Source: Membranipora membranacea | Lineage: Eukaryota > Bryozoa > Gymnolaemata > Cheilostomatida > Membraniporidae | DNA length: 60,000 nucleotides | Assembly: GCA_914767715.1 (NCBI GenBank) | Contig: OU612065.1 | Location: 24,988,001 to 25,048,000, forward strand | Direction: 5' to 3' | In this document: in pieces, positions 1 through 12,600 of the stretch | Numbering within the stretch: the stretch's first letter is position 1 | Layout: each line of letters begins with the position of its first letter | Program-made: the position numbers and the translations under genes | Notes under the pieces: generated by a model | What the model saw: the letters and a program-made list of their open reading frames with translations, nothing else | Database searches by the model: none | Told to the model about the DNA's origin: nothing

Positions 1-354
1 ACCAAAAGATGGCTCAGGCCTTGTGGAAAACTATCTACCATGTGTTGCTTGGTCAGGTTGTTTCTAGATGGAGTTGGATGCAATCTCCTTGTATTGAAGT
101 TGCTCCCACTGCAGTGAAAAGCTGTTGATTTGTAAAGGAGCATCCCAGTCTTCTAATGCAGGGAAATTGAATCCATATTTTTCTGACTCCAAGAGTTGTC
201 TTTCCTAAAAATTGATTTTTATTTCTTGTATTTACAGAGGTACAAAAATCTATATTTGCTTAGAAGAGGGAGGAACAATTCTTTTTATTCCATTGAAGAT
301 ACAAGATTGAAAAACCAGGAATTCTTACTCAACACATTCACCTCTCTCAAGAAA
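1..354. other. Upstream region of TBCA, no gene seen
   Basis: I see no coding exon with a conserved product here. The stretch immediately 5' of the TBCA start at 355 probably holds its 5' UTR and promoter. No TATA box or CpG-rich block stands out. Confidence 0.5.
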
Positions 355-1917
355 ATGGCTGATCCAAGACTTAAAAACATCAGAATTCAGACTGGAGTTA
401 TTAAAAGGTATGTTATTGTTATAATCACCGGTTGGAATAGGGTGACTTCATTCTCTCAATAAACTTGAGTTGATCATTCTTTCCACACAAAAAAACAATC
501 AATCTATCAATGTCAATTTACAGCAATATTAATGAATAATTATAACAATAATAATGTCACATGTATTTTATGTGCTTTTTAGTACTAAACCCCCGGTTGG
601 TCTTGTGTTCCTATTATTGTATTGAGGTAGAGCATAATGCCTTGGGGCCTATGATATGGATTCAGTCAACTGACAGAAAATCTATCAAATCAATATATAA
701 TCATAATGTTACATGTAATATATGTTGTCAATTCAGAGAGAAATATGTAGCATTGAATCTTTTACTCCTTGATTAAATCAAAGCTCCAACACACACACAT
801 TTCAGTCAAATATTATGAGTAATGTTGAGTCATGATGTTAATAAGGTGTTACCTTTTTTTAGCTAATTGTGGCTTTTGATGACCCTCCTCATCGGTCAAT
901 CTGATAGCATTATTGATATCTTACCTCAATCAAGGAGCCTCGATATAGTCTGCCATGAGTCATACATTGAGATTAGGTGCATGTCATGGTTTGACATATT
1001 GCGAATGTGTTTGTGTTCCCAGGCCCCTGCTTTTCCTCATGAATGCGAATAAAGTGAGCTTATACACCATAAACATATAAATAATAAATATTTATATGTT
1101 CATGTTATATGTTTATGATATGCAGTCTAGATCCACCTGGATCCGGCAATCGTAATCACTAGCGCATCAGTGTTATGTCATTTAGGCAGCAAATATTTAT
1201 GGTCTCAATACCATTACCAACAAGGCACTCTATTGATTGTGCTCTACTGCAAAATCTTGAATATGGAGGAGGCAATATATCAATAAACATATGATATAAA
1301 ATGTAAAGCCTTGTGTCTTTTTTGTAGATTAGCAAAGGAGAAAACTGTGTATGAAAAGGAAGTCGTTGACCAAACAGCAAAAATTGAGAAAATGGCAGCT
1401 GATGGAAAGGATGAGTATGACATCAAAAAACAGGTGAGGCTGATAAACATGTTGTTTTTAACTTGTTGGACAATTACATGAACAAGGATAGTGTGCTGGC
1501 CTACATGTTCCAACAAGGCTTTGCTTTCAGGTTTTGTTTCTGGTTTTTATCATTTATTTAATCTCAAATAAGCATAATCCACAGCCGAAGACTCAAAAAG
1601 TACTGATTATATTGTTTGTATTTGAATCTTACACACACAGTGTTCTACATCTCAGTTTTAATTGTATTACTTGACATCCCACAGCGTAGCAAAATCCTCG
1701 TTCAGCCTCTGAAATAATAATTGTTCTTTCACTTGTTAAACAGAAAGAAGTCTTGGAAGAGTCTAGAATGATGATACCAGATTGCCTGCGCAAGTTGAAA
1801 GATGCACATGGAAAACTAACTGGTTTGATAGACGAGGCTCAAGAACTACATGAAACCAAAGAATACACAGAAGCAAAGGAACATTTAGATGCCACCAGGA
1901 GTCTAGTTGAAGCATAG
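355..1917 (+). CDS. TBCA: Tubulin-specific chaperone A (tubulin cofactor A)
   Basis: Three coding exons: 355-407, 1328-1433 and 1744-1917, joined in frame to a 110-residue protein; the human protein has 108. In known family members this cytosolic three-helix bundle captures beta-tubulin released from the CCT chaperonin and passes it into the tubulin-folding pathway. The start MADPRLKNIRIQTGVIKR and the central segments EYDIKKQ and ESRMMIPDC closely match animal TBCA. Helical heptads rich in K, E and L cover the chain. Introns start GTATGT and GTGAGG and end in AG. The start ATG at 355 is chosen because it aligns with the family N-terminus; the same frame is open further upstream from 196 but is not conserved. 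No clear AATAAA follows the stop within 1 kb. RPAIN lies downstream on the same strand. Confidence 0.95.
1068..1104. repeat. Palindromic AT-rich repeat, copy 1
   Basis: A perfect 12-base stem (AACATATAAATA at 1072-1083, its complement at 1089-1100) with a 5-base loop lies in TBCA intron 1. A close relative sits at 5870-5906. Both share the preceding AAAGTGAG and the word CCATAAACATATAAATA, so they are copies of one dispersed element. Confidence 0.65.
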
Positions 1918-2176
1918 ACACAACAGATTGTATGTCAGCGCTACTTGAGGCACCTGTGATCAACACATGGAATGCCGAAGACAGTTTTTGTTTGCTGACC
2001 TGACAGTATTTATTTTTTCCGTGATAATCACTCTTACTTTCTCTTTTTTTAAAGACAGCTTAAATGTCTTTGGTTTCCATATTTACAAAATAGTTTTACT
2101 AATCAACAAGCTAATGTGAAATATTGACCTATGATTGATATGTGATGCAACTGATATAGAATATCAACATTCGACT

Positions 2177-2238
2177 TAGCCTGTCTTGACAAGCTTTGTT
2201 TCAATTTGGTCCCGAACAAACCTTGTCAAGAAAGGCTA
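2177..2238. repeat. Fold-back repeat with TAGCCT ends
   Basis: An imperfect inverted repeat with arms of about 24 bases: TAGCCTGTCTTGACAAG on the left and a near-complementary arm ending AAAGGCTA on the right, with a loop of about 14 bases. Partial copies of the left arm occur near 30709 and 54559, so it belongs to a dispersed family. Confidence 0.6.
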
Positions 2239-2853
2239 CATTCAACTGTAATACAACTTGATGTTCACAAAACATTTTGACATAATGCAAGTTAGGAAAG
2301 AGTTTAGTACACCCTAGAACATGTTTTTCCCTGGGTTGATGGAGGGATAATTGCAGCATAAGTAGGCTATGTATGCAGTATGAGTAACATGACCTCAATG
2401 TTAACTTGCTAGTATGGGAGTTGTACTCCCTTATGTGCCTAGTACCCTTAGAAAACTTGCACTCCATACACTCTTTTGTTGTGAAGGCACAATAGTAAAA
2501 TAGCCCGGGAGATGTTGAGATACATAAGTTGCTCAGAGGAAAATCTTCATTCAACACGAATTCATATCAATCTTGAGGACATTTAGGACAGAGTCTGATC
2601 TAAAATACTCTAATGCAAGGATTTCAGGGTTTTTTCCATGACCATACACCAAGCTGGTATTACTAGATTGATAGTATTTCTACCCTATTTTCTCATGTAC
2701 TGATCTATCTATAGTTGTGTACCTTAATATATTTTACTAACTTTAGTTTATTATTTAAGAAAGAAATGACATGAGGAGTAAAGTAAAAATATATATAACC
2801 AAGAAGTCCTTGATATTACAACTCCAAATTATAGTATACTGGTTCAAAATATG

Positions 2854-2889
2854 GGCAAACTTCTTGATATAGGCAAACTTCTTGATATA
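2854..2889. repeat. 18-base tandem duplication
   Basis: GGCAAACTTCTTGATATA is present twice head to tail without mismatch (2854-2871 and 2872-2889). No coding role is visible. Confidence 0.8.
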
Positions 2890-3040
2890 GGCCTGCAATG
2901 CATGTGTAGGTATGTATTTGATTTACCCCTGACTTAACCAAAATTTTTATGAAAGCAGGCCAATGTCTGACATACATAAATAATAGGCCTGCTGTCATCA
3001 TGTCAGTTCGATTTCATCCAATGCTGTGCTAAGAACCCAT

Positions 3041-3315
3041 CTGGATGCCTATTTGGCAACCACCGTGTGTCCGTGTTGCATCCGGTGGTTGCCAAATAGG
3101 CCTCCGGTTGGCACTTGGACAACCGCCGGATAATGGGCATCCAGTCACTAATTTAACAGAGGTGACTGGGTTTGTTACAGAGGAGGATGGGTTGTAGACA
3201 CACATCATCAGAGCAACAAAACCATCCGGAAGTCTGAATGCCAACCAGATGCCGATTTGGCAACCACCGGATGCCACGCGGACATCTGGCTGTTGCCAAA
3301 TAGGCATCCGGATCG
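3041..3315. repeat. Cluster of inverted repeats with TTTGGCAACCACCGGATG core
   Basis: A perfect 19-base stem (GCCTATTTGGCAACCACCG at 3047-3065, complement at 3083-3101) is followed by a second, imperfect copy of the same hairpin at about 3250-3312. Related GGATGGCC/GCCATTTAC words continue to about 3440. The block is GC-richer than its surroundings. It looks like a fold-back or MITE-type element with internal repeats; I cannot name the family. Confidence 0.6.
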
Positions 3316-3699
3316 GTTCGGGATAGCCACACTTTGAGATTGATACAAGGTGAAATAGATGGCCAGTTAGCACTGCCGGATGGGTATTTCACATCAGCGG
3401 ATGGCCCATTTACAGAGATGTGTGGCAGATGGCCATTTACTGCACAACATCCAGTCCATAATCCATCTTTACTTGCCGATTTCAGTTGGCCACAAATAAT
3501 TTTTCAAACTTTCACCTTCATGTGAAATAATGATCAATTCCATATTAGGATGCTTGCTACACTTTTATGACAATGATTCCAAAATGTCATTGGCATTGCG
3601 ATATACCGCTATGCCAGATATCTACCACATTATGTGGATTTGTCTAGTCAAAGATTATTATTGTTAATACTTTTAGCTTGTATCGAAAGGACAGCAGAT

Positions 3700-6304
3700 A
3701 TGGAGATCACAGCACCAAACCACCGAGTAAATGATCATCTCAGAGACTCAAGAAAAGAGCTTTACAAATGCACAACACCGCCATGGAAAGAGACATACAA
3801 AAAAGTGAATAATGAGTTCAAGAACACCATTAATAGTATCTTAATTTTTGAAAGTATAATCTGTGCTTAGAAGTTATAATGGTACCAAGTGAAAAAGTAG
3901 CAAAACCCCTATATCCATCACAGACTATCTTATATGAATAGCTGCATATATTTTTTGAGATATACCTGATTATGTTCACTCTCTGATTACGTTAGATAAA
4001 ACAGTCTAAGTATTATAGACAAATCCAGAATTTGGTTACGTTTGTACATGATCTTGGTGTTTGTTTCTCATATTTGTCCCGCCAAATCATTGTAGAGATG
4101 TGTTGCAAATCTTCGGAAGAGCAGGGAAAAGTTTTTGAACCGATTCAGAAATACAGATGGTAAAGACAAAGTTTTGAACTCTTTCGTCAAAGATGTGATG
4201 ACAGAAGAATGGAAGTCACTTAGAAATGATCTCACACACCTACCTTCATGCTCTGAGCTGCTCTTCACAACGGATGATGAAGAAATCAAATACCTCAACT
4301 CAATCATAGATGAAATTCAGGACAGTCTCAGAACAGAAGGTATGTGTGTGATTTATTTATTTATAGAGGTTTTCCTAAGTGTTCACAGCGTTTAATATAT
4401 TGAAATATACATTGAAAACATATACCAGAACCGTTCACTTACAAATCATAATATATCATTCTTGTGATCTCCATAACTAGAATTGTGCTAGAAAAAAGTA
4501 AACAGGGTCATGTTCTGTTTGTTTAGTGAAAATGGTTTCTTCATTGCTTTGGTTCAACCTAAGGACCTTTACTTTATTGTAGAAGAGCATTTGTTAGAGC
4601 TTTACTACCAAGACTACGAGAAGAATCTGTGTGCATCGTTAGACCAATTAGACACCAACAGTGTTATATGTCCCATATGTCAAAAGTGAGTATAGTCAGG
4701 TCATAAACATGACTGTAGCATAATAATTTTAATTTTTCTCCATGCGAAGTTTGATCACAGTCGAAATGGAAACAATGGAAAATAACTTTTGTTCTAGGTC
4801 AAACTATTGACATGTGGTACGGTGATTCTATTTTCCCTCTTGCCCTGTGTGCATCCATACTGTGAGTAAGGAGTTTGGGATCTGTAACAAACTCCCTGCT
4901 GTGATGCCTTTCATCCTTTCCCCCTCCCTGGGCTCATTACCTCAGAGGGAGGAGTTATCATCCCTTTGTTCAATGAAAGACAACTCACATTAAAACTGTA
5001 TTTCCACAAAACACTCGCGCCGATGTACCAAAATGTGATAAAGGAGCAAGATGATAATTTTGATTTTACACAGACCTAAGAAAGCCAAATTTATGCTTAT
5101 TAAATTATGAATTCAACCTCATCACTCTTTATTTACAATTTGTTTAAGCTACTACGCAAGTAAGTTTAAGCTCATGACATGTGTCATAATCCATTTTATC
5201 TCTTTCACTCCAGGTTTTCTCTTATGATGATCAAGGATGTCATAGTATGCCACTGTGGTTTACGTATCAATACTGAGGTAGGTGCCTGATGTTCTTTCTT
5301 TTTTATTTGCATCCATATCCATTATATGCTAACTCTTTCGTGAACTGAATGTAGAGATAGCACTCTTAACCTCAATACACAAAGCAAGATGATATACCAA
5401 AGCATTATTAAGGCCAGTCCAAGCAAGTCTTTAACTCCTTGGTCTAAGTACTCCTACGGCCGCAATTACTTTATCAACCACTCATTTTCTGATGAGTGGT
5501 TGATAATGTTATGCCGCTAAGACTATCTTACAACATTTACAAGATTAATAATTCGTTTTTTTTGCGGTATTGCTTTTGGGATTCCGTTCCATTGTCTTTT
5601 GCATGAGACATACTTGCATTTGCAAACTGACAATGGTTGATCTATACCATACATACATAAAGCTTCTAAATTGTGTGTCTATACAGCAAGATGCTCTCAC
5701 TTTGAACTATGTAAGACAATCAATGGATAGAGGATTGGATGAACACAATGGGAAGTGTGATCATACTGCTATATTCTCTACGATGAATACTCTGGGCATT
5801 GTCAACCTACTTATGACTTGTGAGGTAAGGCTTTTCCTCATTCTGCTATTCATAAAAGTGAGAGCAGAACCCATAAACATATAAATAAGTATTTATATGT
5901 TTGTGGTGGTTGCTCATGTTCCACTAATTTTTCACAGAACTATTGGTAGTGACACCGATCAAGTTATTACTCGCGTGGTAACTACAAAGTGAAGGCTTGT
6001 TTGGCTTCTTAAATTCTATGCAAGCTCTGAGATTGGAGCAGGAGCAAAGGTTTTGACTATTGGTTGCCCTTGTAGCACTTATACAAAAATTCACATGAGG
6101 ATTTACCTTCTTGTCTCAAGGCATTCCCCCCCCCCCATGTTGACGAGAAAGATATCATCACAAATTTTGTAGAATGCAGGTGTATTATCTATTATATCCG
6201 TATTTGCCGAAGATTTTGTGAATTTTAAATGCTAAGGAAATCTGATTATTCAAGTTACTTATGTTTTATTATAGGAGTGTGATTACATGTACATAGTTGT
6301 TTGA
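3700..6304 (+). CDS. RPAIN: RPA-interacting protein (importer of replication protein A)
   Basis: Six exons (3700-3804, 4096-4339, 4583-4685, 5214-5277, 5687-5824, 6275-6304) join in frame into 227 residues; human RPAIN has 219. Known family members bind the RPA complex and act in its nuclear import during replication and repair. The N-terminal basic motif SRKELYKCTTPPWKETYKK matches the family. The middle is acidic and helical (VMTEEWKSL, IDEIQDSL). The C-terminal half carries the zinc-binding pattern CPIC, CHCG, CDH and CEEC in the family order. The last exon supplies only nine residues, yet its sequence after MTCE fits the human ending. An upstream in-frame ATG at 3634 exists, but the segment it adds is not family-like. 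AATAAA lies at 6565. The gene is tail-to-tail with CASP. Confidence 0.95.
4860..4905. repeat. Mini-palindrome insertion (degenerate copy)
   Basis: The segment 4867-4898 begins AAGGAGTTTGGGA after one base, ends CAAACTCCCTG, and is bracketed by CTGTGAG and CTGTGAT (6 of 7 identical). It matches the mini-insertion family best seen at 7881-7920. It lies in RPAIN intron 3. Confidence 0.5.
5417..5448. repeat. Mini-palindrome insertion (degenerate copy)
   Basis: An 18-base segment CAAGTCTTTAACTCCTTG (5424-5441) lies between GTCCAAG and GTCTAAG, which agree at 6 of 7 positions. The ends CAAG/CTTG and the AACTCCTTG half match the other members. Confidence 0.45.
5471..5506. repeat. Perfect 15-base hairpin
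   Basis: TTATCAACCACTCAT is followed after six bases by its exact complement. No direct repeat flanks it. It lies in RPAIN intron 4. Confidence 0.7.
5870..5906. repeat. Palindromic AT-rich repeat, copy 2
   Basis: CCATAAACATATAAATA is followed after two bases by an arm complementary at 16 of 17 positions. It is a relative of the hairpin at 1068-1104, including upstream AAAGTGAG. It lies in RPAIN intron 5. Confidence 0.65.
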
Positions 6305-6442
6305 CAAGTTACCTAAAGACTCCAGCGAGATGACCTTGAAAGGTATTTTCGTAACTATGCTTCTATTTTGCGGATTTACTTCACTGTCCAATTTGGTGCT
6401 TCAGTTGTACTTATGCTGGCATTTTTTATAATTTTGAAGCGT

Positions 6443-6448
6443 TTTATT
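6443..6448 (-). terminator. Candidate poly(A) signal of CASP
   Basis: AATAAA on the minus strand, about 220 bases past the CASP stop. If it is used, the CASP 3' UTR overlaps the RPAIN 3' UTR on the opposite strand. Confidence 0.45.
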
Positions 6449-6564
6449 TTTAACATATAGCAGGACAACATGGAAACATAGATAATGTGAAGTTACAATG
6501 ATAATAGTGCTTATATTTATAGTTATATGATATTTCTCTTAGAGATCTTACTCTGTATTCATCA

Positions 6565-6570
6565 AATAAA
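6565..6570 (+). terminator. Candidate poly(A) signal of RPAIN
   Basis: AATAAA lies 261 bases past the RPAIN stop and is the first such signal downstream on this strand. Confidence 0.6.
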
Positions 6571-6666
6571 ATGGATAAATCTTAATGGACAAGCCTTATA
6601 AATAATAATCTCCAGTCAGATCAGGGCTGATGCTGATCATCATGAGCTGTTCACTTGTATCTCTTC

Positions 6667-9600
6667 CTAGTGATGGTGATCGTGGCCATCTTTGTCGTGG
6701 AATGCAAGCATGTGTTGGGCAAACCTGTAAATCAAGATAAGCTCAGTGATTAAACAACTGCAACCAATTAAGCCAACACAGGAAGTGCTCCTTTTTTTTG
6801 TTGGTTTCAATGTATTCGAATAAAAAAAATTATTCATAAACTCTTGCAGTTGGAAACCTTTAGCATAGGTGATCACTTACACTAACCAAGTCTCAAGAAG
6901 AGGGCTTGGTTCATCTCTTGTACATTATCATCAAAAAAACAAACCTGATGTTAATCAGTAAGACATATCACTAGAAATATTAAGACTTACGACTCATGAC
7001 ATCTCTCCGCATTAGCACTTTCATCCATATTAGCCATCTTGTACAGAGACTAAAACATAAATATGATTATGTTGAAATGAGAGACAGCTAGCAGGACGTT
7101 ATGTTTATCAACGGACTCTAACTACAGTAATGAATCAACTGTCATCCCACACAAAAAACACATCCAGGTATTAGTAGGCTGCAAAATAACCTCTTCCCAG
7201 GTTGCTGGTAGTGACATTCAATCTTCAACCTGTTGAGAGCCATCATCAGCAACCCAATCGGAGTGAGAGCACGTAAACTAGGTTTTCATTGATGTTTATT
7301 AGTTTATTATTGATTGATGGAAGGAGACTTACGAGGAAGACTAGAAGATGTAAGAACATAGCATAGACGAATGCAAAGGTCCTTGCTGTGGAGTTACCCA
7401 TTACTAGTCGTCCCTACAATAGAAATCGGTAATTATGACTGGTAAGATAAAGTTTATATATTGTAAATCCGGAAGCTGTTGAGATGTAATTAATTTAAGA
7501 GGGAGCATGGCAGTGGGAGAACAGTTATGGCACTCCATTCTAAAAATCCGTAGTTAAACTAATGTCATGACGCAGGATGTTAGAATTTCGATTGGTGAAT
7601 CTGTCCTTTGAAATTACTTAATAGTCAAATTCAATACCGCAGTTAGTGCCCCTATTGAAACCAGAAAGCAGTGTATTGACATGGCGTATATCAGATAAAG
7701 CTAGTGACAAAGAGACGCATCAACAGGTAATGGCTTCCACACAATGTCTTTCTGACAACTTAATATCACACCAAAGATAAACATGACATTCAAGGGGGAT
7801 CTAGCAATGAGAAATCCTCACAACTTCTTTAGGCGGACCGTATTGCACCACGAGGCTAGCACAGATGGATTCAATTCACTATTTCAGCAGGGAGTTTGGG
7901 ATATAACTCCCTGATTTCAGTACTTACTATACTGAGTGTTATCTTCTCATGAACCTTCAGATTAGCATACCGCTTACTTCTCTCCTAAAACATTTAAAAA
8001 TAAATCAAGATGCCATAAGATTTTTATAAGCAAAGAGATAAAATGCAAGTTTTCCAGTAGTTAGTAGTTATTTGCCAAGCACAACCCCTTCATAAGATAA
8101 AAATCTTATGTTAAAGCTAAGTGATGAGATAGGATCAAAATTAGAAAACTGTAAAGTTGATTTTCAGTCCTACAATAAGGTTTGTGCTTGTACCTTTTTG
8201 TTGAAATGGGTGAATGGATCCAGTTTCTGCTCATACTGTGCTGAGTACCTAGCCTCTGTGTCATCGCCTGGCCCTGCTGCAGCACCCCGATTAGATGAAG
8301 AATAATTCTGCAGGAACTTAATCTTCTCGTAAAGCTTGATGTTGTCAGTTCTGATTCGGTCCATCTCATTCTGCTGAAGTTGATTTTTCTGTTGCAGTGC
8401 TACCATCTCCTGAGAATATATGAGCGACATAGGAATAACTCAAACGATGAGATTATGGGTAGTTTGAGCAAGGAGTTAGAGACACTCACTCCTTGGTTGA
8501 GGAATAATATTTCTGACTCATAATATGCAAACCGCTAGCATACAATATAAATATCATAACTAATTCAATATCAAGTTCCCTGCTGTATCAATCTCTGATC
8601 AATCAATACATTTTTCTCATGTATGAAAGTTATGAGTTGCGCATTCATGACCTAAGAGGAGAAAACTCCATTTTCAACAAAAAATGATTACACATAACCA
8701 ATATATCATTTTGATTGCATAGAACTTACAGTCTCCAGTTCTTGAGCTCTCTGTCTGTATCTTTCTCTCTGTCCATGCATTATGGGCAGCAGTGAGTCGG
8801 CAGCAGCCATTTTACCAGAGTCAGCTGGAGCTTCACTGTCCTTGACAGCTTCAGCTACAAGCTCACTACTCTGTGAAGGCTCACCCTACAAGCCAGTACA
8901 GGTTGAATTTAAGGTGAGATCCGAATTTGCATCGATGCGCTCTTTTCATGACTATTTCATTCTTTTCAAACATGCCAAGACTGAATTTACTTTTAGACTT
9001 TTAGAAAAATGGATGAGCTCCTTCAGCATCAATGAGAGTATGAAACATAAGAGAAAGAATTATACTTATAATTGATGGTTTGGGGACAAAAACAACTCCA
9101 ACAACCTGTTCGATAATTTTTTTGAGATCTAGATCTATAGTGCCAAGAGATATGCCTTGGTTCAGATAAGCCGTACCTCAGCATCCCCTCTGAACATCAC
9201 AGACAATGCATTGACTTTTCTCAGATCATCTTCCAGCTGTGTTATAAGAGCCTTCTGTTCCTGGCACATCTTAACAGAGTCATTGAACTGCTGCAACACG
9301 GCATCATATCGACCTGAAGTAAATAAAAATAAATACTCACGTACAGTATGTATTCCAAAAACATTGTCTCATTTTTATGCATAATAATTGAAGTTGGCTA
9401 GCCACACATACAGTGTGTATTCCGAAAAGATTGTCATTTATTTTCTTTGCATAATTATTGAAGTTTGCATACTGGATTGAAAATACCGTATTTGGCAGCA
9501 AATCTAGAACATGTTTCGCTCCTCTAAACGATTCATAATTTATTTTGATGATTTTATTGATATATGAAAGAACGCTAGTTCCTCAGATCCTAGCAATAAA

Positions 9601-12600
9601 TCCGAGTAAAATATCTTATTGTGTGTGCTGGAGTTGCCTTGTGAGACATATTGAAGACGTAAAAACACCTTCATTCTGTGGTAACGACATCTCTGTACAA
9701 AGTTGTCAAACCAGAATGTCATCAAACCATAACATATGAAGGTAAGCACACAACAAGTCTTCATTGAAATCAATTATATACAAATATAACTTGTAGAATT
9801 AAATAATGCCAAACAAAATCGAAGTGGGTCTTCAATGAACAGCAAGCAATAGGATTGCAGCTAGCAGTAGCGGCCAGTAGCTGATACAATAAACGAGAGT
9901 TTCCTTCATCAGAAATCAGTATAAATATAAACAACAATCTGACTGAATACCTAAACACAAGTTGTCTGCTCATGTATTAATGGTGAAAGTTAATCTTGAG
10001 TTAATTTGAGACCTGGCAATTGGCTGCACACATAATGACAGCAAAATTGATGAGCAGATTATGGGTGTAAGCAGGAAGGGACATTAGCTCAGTGCAAGTG
10101 ACCACCGATTAATAATGGTGGCCAGTGCAGAGCTAAAAATATGAGTTATGATATGGAATGGAGTTGGTCACCAACGTATGAGTACACTATAGAGGACAGA
10201 CAACAAAGATTGATGTGATAGATTTATGAACACGAGGATGGTATGATTTAGAAAGAGAAGATCCACATATAAAGGGTTCAACACAAAGATAAACGAACGC
10301 CCTGGAATAAGTTATTTGGTTTTATTAGTTTGGTTCGAGTTTACATAGAGTACATGTATATACATCATATGACATTAAGAGTGATGGCCACATGGCAATA
10401 AAAAATGGCTAAGGATACTAATAAATATAGGATTAAAAAGGATAACAAGCAGCAGACAAAAGTGCCGCCACTGTGAGAAAAAGTGTCAACACCAGACCTT
10501 GAAGATTCCAATAATAAAGTTCATGACAATACGGCAATGATGACAAAAAACGTCAGTTTGGGAGTTTAAAAAAAACCGAGTACTTTACTTTGGCCTAAAA
10601 ACAGAACACAATGAGTATACAACAACAAAAAATTTAACTAAAGCAAGTTGCCTCCAACTGTGGCCGGCACCAAGGTTTTGGTGTTTACAACATCATTATG
10701 TACAGTTGTCAAACATGATCGGCCTGTGCAAAGGCAGTATTGCGTAATCATAGTACAGCAGAGAAGAAGAAAAAAAAATGTAACAGTCAGGCAAGAGAAC
10801 TGAAAAAAAAACTGAACCTGATAAATAAAAGGTTATTTATGAGTGGATAGTGCATGATGTTGACAAATACGGAATATTGCAGAATAAGAGATGGAACAAT
10901 TTTATATCTAAAAACAGATCTAATACTGAGGCTAACTTTACCACAATAATATTGCAGCTTTGGAGTGGATTGCCAATTAGCAATAAAACATGAGTTATAG
11001 CTGTGACCAGTATTTCTAATGCAGTATAATAATATAGTGTTGTGTAAATAAGAGTAAAAAATGAGTGATATTTGAACAAAAAAAGGGGCATCAATAGAAA
11101 GAGGCCTACTTATTACGACTAGTTCTGTACACGATCAACAAGACCAAGAGTCAAAAAGAGCGGACATTTTATCAATAGATTATTACCTTTTTTTTTCTAG
11201 TAGAAGATTTTAAAGCTAAAAAACTAATATCATAATGGGTTTAAGTTGAGTATATCAAGTAATAATATCTTAAATTTTGGATGGATTCCATTTGGTAAAT
11301 TTCCGCTGAAAATTCAGTTGGTTTAAATTAAATTAAAGTTTTGTTGATAGCTTTGGCCTTGACTGATTGACTTTGACTTGAGTATAATTATTCTTAACTA
11401 TCAAATTGACAGAGCCTTGTTTACTGGATAGTGATATACGTTAATGTTGTTATCATATCATTACCATCCCTATTGCACTTAAAAATATTCATGATACCAA
11501 TACTGGATACTTATTATGACGTTGTATGATTTGATGAATTGAGAAGACAAAAATGACTATATTAAATATTAATTAAGACTGTTGAGGTGCAGAGCTCCGA
11601 ACATTTTAGAACTCCCAGTCGTCAGCGCTATCATTGTTAACTCGACTCTCTAGTTTCTGCAGACAGTCTGACCTGTCTACGCTTTCTTCTTCCCATTTGA
11701 GGTCAGATTTCTGAACACTCTCCTCCAATCTCGCAATCTTAGCTTTTCTCTCTATTTCTTCCTCCTCGTCTTTCTCTGGCGTCGTCTCATTGGACGCTCC
11801 AGCGGTAGAGAGTCGTACACTATCACCTTGTGGGGAGGTTTTGGATTGAGAGGTTGCCTGAAGGTCAGCTTCAGACAAGCCGGTGACATCGATTTCATCA
11901 TCGTCGTCAGTGGTGTTGTGTTTGTCGAGCACTGCACCAGCGCTAACATATTTAGGGTTAGCGCTCTTTCTCTTACGGGTTATATTGTTACAAGCAACAG
12001 CTGCATTGGAAGTGTTATTGTGCTGTGGGTTCTGAGATCTATCTAAGGAACTTGGTGATAGGGCTTGGTTGATGGCGTCCCCAACAGTTTCAGTAGGATC
12101 AGGTGAAGAGTTGTGGCTATCTGTGAAAGAGTTCTGTGAGGAGAACTGAGCTCCATCCAACGATCCTCCGTCTGGTTCTTGTTTTATATACACACCATTC
12201 AGGCATTTCCCGTTCTCATCTCTGTTTTGCTGTTTACTCCTCATCCTATGATTATGGAACCAGTTTATTACTGTCTTAGCACTCAGTTGCATTTTGCTAG
12301 CCAGTGTTTCAATGGCTGTTGAGGTAGGGTAGGGGTCGGCTCTGAACGCGTCCCGTAGCATATTTTTTTGCTCATCAGTAAATGAGTATCTTGGCTTTTT
12401 TGTATAAAATGGCGATGCTCTGTCATCTTCTTGTACCGTGCCACAACTGCCCGATCTTCGTCTAAATGCTGAAAAATAAAATCAATAACACCACATCAAA
12501 ATTAGACACAAACCGACTTCGACAAATCAATACAGCATAGCAAATATTATTAATGATAGGCTACACAGGGCTGAATGTGTAATCGCTTCAATCAATATCA

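Larger units (their letters stand above)
1918..3699. other. Intergenic region TBCA-RPAIN
   Basis: No conserved coding exon was seen. The region holds the TBCA 3' UTR, a fold-back repeat (2177-2238), an 18-base tandem duplication (2854-2889) and a GC-richer cluster of inverted repeats (3041-3315). Short open frames over the cluster reflect the repeat, not a gene. Confidence 0.6.

Noticed and set aside
3029-3392. Minus-strand open frames with repeated PIWQ..GGCQIGI words
   Set aside because: They translate the inverted repeat units themselves, in two frames, with no known domain or splice context.
3634-3699. Longer RPAIN start at 3634 with a hydrophobic leader
   Set aside because: The added segment looks like a signal peptide but is not family-like; RPAIN is a nuclear/cytosolic protein, and the conserved SRKELYK motif follows closely after ATG 3700.
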